Below are positions 62,173 through 64,000 of a DNA stretch of 64,000 nucleotides, one piece after another; position 1 is the stretch's first letter, and each line of letters starts with the position of its first letter. The notes beneath the pieces are model-generated. The model did no database searches and was not told where the DNA came from. It was given only the letters and a program-made list of their open reading frames with translations. The stretch lies in NCBI GenBank assembly GCA_013821455.1, contig JACDGS010000004.1:62001-126000 (forward strand), given 5' to 3'. Source of the stretch: Chthoniobacterales bacterium (GTDB taxonomy: Bacteria; Verrucomicrobiota; Verrucomicrobiia; Chthoniobacterales; UBA10450). The translations under genes were made by a program, and so were the position numbers.

Positions 62173-63882
62173 CTAACCTGTCTTGGTCACCTTGCATACG
62201 GTGAAAGTCTTCCCCTTAAAGATAGTCTTCACTTCCACTTCCGTGTGATAGTGCTCTCGAATGTATTGCGCTAACATCTCCTTCTTCATCTCTACACAAA
62301 TAAGAAAGATATCGTCCCGTTGGTAAAAGGCCTGGTAGAGATCTTTAATCCCAAAAGAACGTAGACGATTTTGCACGACCGGCTCGTGGTTCCCTACTCC
62401 TAACCCGAGAAACTGCATTTCATTCGATGCCGGTTCCGCATCGCACGGAGCTTGGAACGCCTGGTAGGGGAAATCGCCGCCCCAGGTAACAAAGAGCTGA
62501 TCCGTTCGCGGTTTTAATTCCGCCAGGTCTTCGCGGAATTCCTTCTCATAGAATAGATGGTCGCCATTTAGTCTCCGTATGACTTCGATCTGATTCCAGC
62601 AGCAAAAGATCAGAGCGGAGGCAATCACAACTGGAAGCAACCACTCCGGAGTCTTTCTCGTCACAGACCTTTCGACAGACTCTTCATTCGCGCGGCACCA
62701 AAAGATCAGCTCCATGACATAGAGGCTGCAAAGCATCACCATCCAGACCCGCAACGGAAGATGACGTTCCACAATCGTAACTCCGGTGAACAGAATCCCA
62801 TACCAAAGTAAGGCGAGAAGACCAAAGACCCTTGTCGTCCCGCGACTCCTTATGAAGACAAAAGCACATAGAAACAGCGTCGCCAGCCCGCCATAGGACA
62901 TCAAAGAAGCACCTAAGTCTGGAAAGAGCTTATCCCAGTCGATCTTCGGCTTGGGCAAAAGTGCAGTGTAACGCGAGATGAAGACCAAATGTTTGAAGCT
63001 ATAAAGTTTGGGTTCGAGATAGAACCACGACGTGAGCATCCTCAGATCGTTTTGGCTCCATCCTATTCGCCGGAACAATGGCGCCGTGTTTTCATCCCAG
63101 GCTATCTTATGGCGATCGATGAATTCCGCGCGGACGTCATTGTAACTGTAAAAGTGTGTCCATCCCGGCGAATGCCGGTAATAGACGAGTTGCGTCCAAT
63201 TCAGAAAAAATGAGAGCAGAACGACGCCGCCAAGTAATGGCAACAGACGACGCCACGTGTCAGCACGACGAGTAAAAAAGAGGTAGCCATATAAGGGCGC
63301 CATCGCCAATAGGACCAGGAGCAAGCTATAAAAGCGGACCAGGCACGATAAGATAAGAAGACCTACGCCAAGAATCAGCAACCATCTATTTGCATTCTGA
63401 GACTCATAAGGTTGGTAAATGACCAGGTAGACAAGAAGAAGTCCCGCAATCGCCAGGTAACCGGCACAGATGGTGAACTGAGGACCTAGAATAACCTGTA
63501 AGTAGAATAACAGGAACAAGACTACCCAGAAACCTACTACGCTGCGACCGTGCGAAAGCCGCGAAATCACATATCCTATGATCACGCTGCTCAAGAAGAG
63601 ATAGAGATAGAGTAGCCCGCCATACCAGGCTACCTGCGGAAGATGAGTATAAAGAAACTTGAGCGTGAGGCCGATGACGAAGTGTTGGAACAAGATGAAT
63701 TCGCTGGGCAACTGGCCCAGGTTTGTCCCGGCCGCGTATAAGTTCATCGCGGCATCGTCATTCGTTTCGTAAAGCGGTAGAAGTAACGTGAGTGCGCCGG
63801 CGAATAGGGCCAGGCTCAGGAGGACGATGATGAAAAAGCTGCGGGGCGCTTTTGCCGCAAAACGACGTAACCCCCTTTTCAT
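62173..63882 (-). CDS. Polytopic membrane protein of the surface-polysaccharide cluster
   Basis: 569 residues with about ten to twelve membrane segments in the first 420 residues, then a soluble C-terminal domain (REDLAELKPRTDQLFVTWGG). Residues near LYETNDDAAMNLYAAG at the start are acidic and in a loop, in the place of a GT-C catalytic site. No firm family. With RffA and the ArnT-like protein it probably assembles or modifies a surface glycan. Confidence 0.6.
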   Translation of the reverse strand: MKRGLRRFAAKAPRSFFIIVLLSLALFAGALTLLLPLYETNDDAAMNLYAAGTNLGQLPSEFILFQHFVIGLTLKFLYTHLPQVAWYGGLLYLYLFLSSVIIGYVISRLSHGRSVVGFWVVLFLLFYLQVILGPQFTICAGYLAIAGLLLVYLVIYQPYESQNANRWLLILGVGLLILSCLVRFYSLLLVLLAMAPLYGYLFFTRRADTWRRLLPLLGGVVLLSFFLNWTQLVYYRHSPGWTHFYSYNDVRAEFIDRHKIAWDENTAPLFRRIGWSQNDLRMLTSWFYLEPKLYSFKHLVFISRYTALLPKPKIDWDKLFPDLGASLMSYGGLATLFLCAFVFIRSRGTTRVFGLLALLWYGILFTGVTIVERHLPLRVWMVMLCSLYVMELIFWCRANEESVERSVTRKTPEWLLPVVIASALIFCCWNQIEVIRRLNGDHLFYEKEFREDLAELKPRTDQLFVTWGGDFPYQAFQAPCDAEPASNEMQFLGLGVGNHEPVVQNRLRSFGIKDLYQAFYQRDDIFLICVEMKKEMLAQYIREHYHTEVEVKTIFKGKTFTVCKVTKTG

Positions 63883-64000
63883 AACTTAGCAGCAAGCTTG
63901 CAAGCTATCCGGGCTGCTCTTGCTATGACGAGGTCTCTTTGAGAAGGTCGCATTCTTTGAACTTACAGATGAAAGAAGGCCACATTGCTTTTTCAGCGGA

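Noticed and set aside
63969-64000. Possible start of a plus-strand gene at the right edge (ATG, ten codons)
   Set aside because: Too short to judge; no family signal. The last 118 bases otherwise show nothing clear.
1-64000. CRISPR arrays, IS elements, prophage
   Set aside because: No regularly spaced direct repeats, no cas genes, no transposase or integrase frames were seen.

Overview
The window looks like chromosome from a GC-rich Gram-negative bacterium. A Verrucomicrobiota of the soil Spartobacteria/Chthoniobacterales type is my best guess, but this is inference from gene content only. Gram-negative features are a TonB receptor, an OprB-like porin, OmpH/Skp, MsbA, heptosyltransferase-type GT9 and lipoproteins. 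A sulfatase with its activating enzyme and a staphyloxanthin-type C30 carotenoid cluster also fit that phylum. I see no phage, IS transposase, CRISPR array, rRNA or tRNA.

Layout. 1-1380: end of a MacA/HlyD-type adaptor and a MacB/LolD-type ATPase, with no permease after it. 1475-6573: sulfatase, divergent formylglycine-generating enzyme, a DUF1684 protein and a small membrane protein. 6982-13142: tightly overlapped carotenoid operon (CrtN/CrtI desaturase, aldehyde dehydrogenase, second desaturase/oxidase, acyltransferase, GT2). 13192-20162: small secreted protein, GFA-domain protein, an operon of sigma factor, putative anti-sigma and OmpH, RibD-like reductase, flippase-like membrane protein, TIM-barrel isomerase and MFS transporter. 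20348-24435: sucC, two VOC proteins, sucD and citrate synthase in one operon. 24504-31027: carA, a two-gene module with a nucleotidyltransferase-like protein, a 6S RNA, pheT, pheS, rplT. 31211-35116: CHASE2 adenylate cyclase, FHA, HAD and STAS proteins. 35068-40400: LPS-type glycosyltransferases and MsbA. 40500-44678: TonB receptor, small secreted protein, porin. 44967-51938: serA, GlsB-like protein, glmS, glgC, lipoprotein and coiled-coil proteins, a tiny basic protein. 51984-58792: NYN nuclease, response regulator, UvrD helicase, a toxin-antitoxin pair coupled to malQ, mdh. 58778-63882: surface-polysaccharide genes (membrane proteins, RffA-type aminotransferase, small flippase-like transporter).

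The most striking signal is not a gene. The nonamer TCGTTAGGC (reverse complement GCCTAACGA) occurs about 82 times by hand count, against roughly 0.5 expected by chance for any given 9-mer on both strands. It lies on both strands, inside and between genes, in several reading frames, and sometimes supplies a stop codon or half of a gene-end hairpin. This is how the DNA uptake sequences of Neisseria and Pasteurellaceae behave, and I propose it as a candidate uptake or genome-marking sequence. It is almost absent from three blocks (about 1.4-7.3, 37.5-45.4 and 58.8-64 kb), which hold the accessory surface and sulfatase genes.

A second layer is a set of dispersed palindromic repeats: eight copies of a 60-150 bp element bounded by TGTCATCC and GGATGACA, and several other inverted repeats. 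One of these is embedded in frame inside the UvrD helicase gene. Starts quoted below are my choices from family alignment, ribosome-binding sites and overlaps; several are uncertain by some tens of codons.
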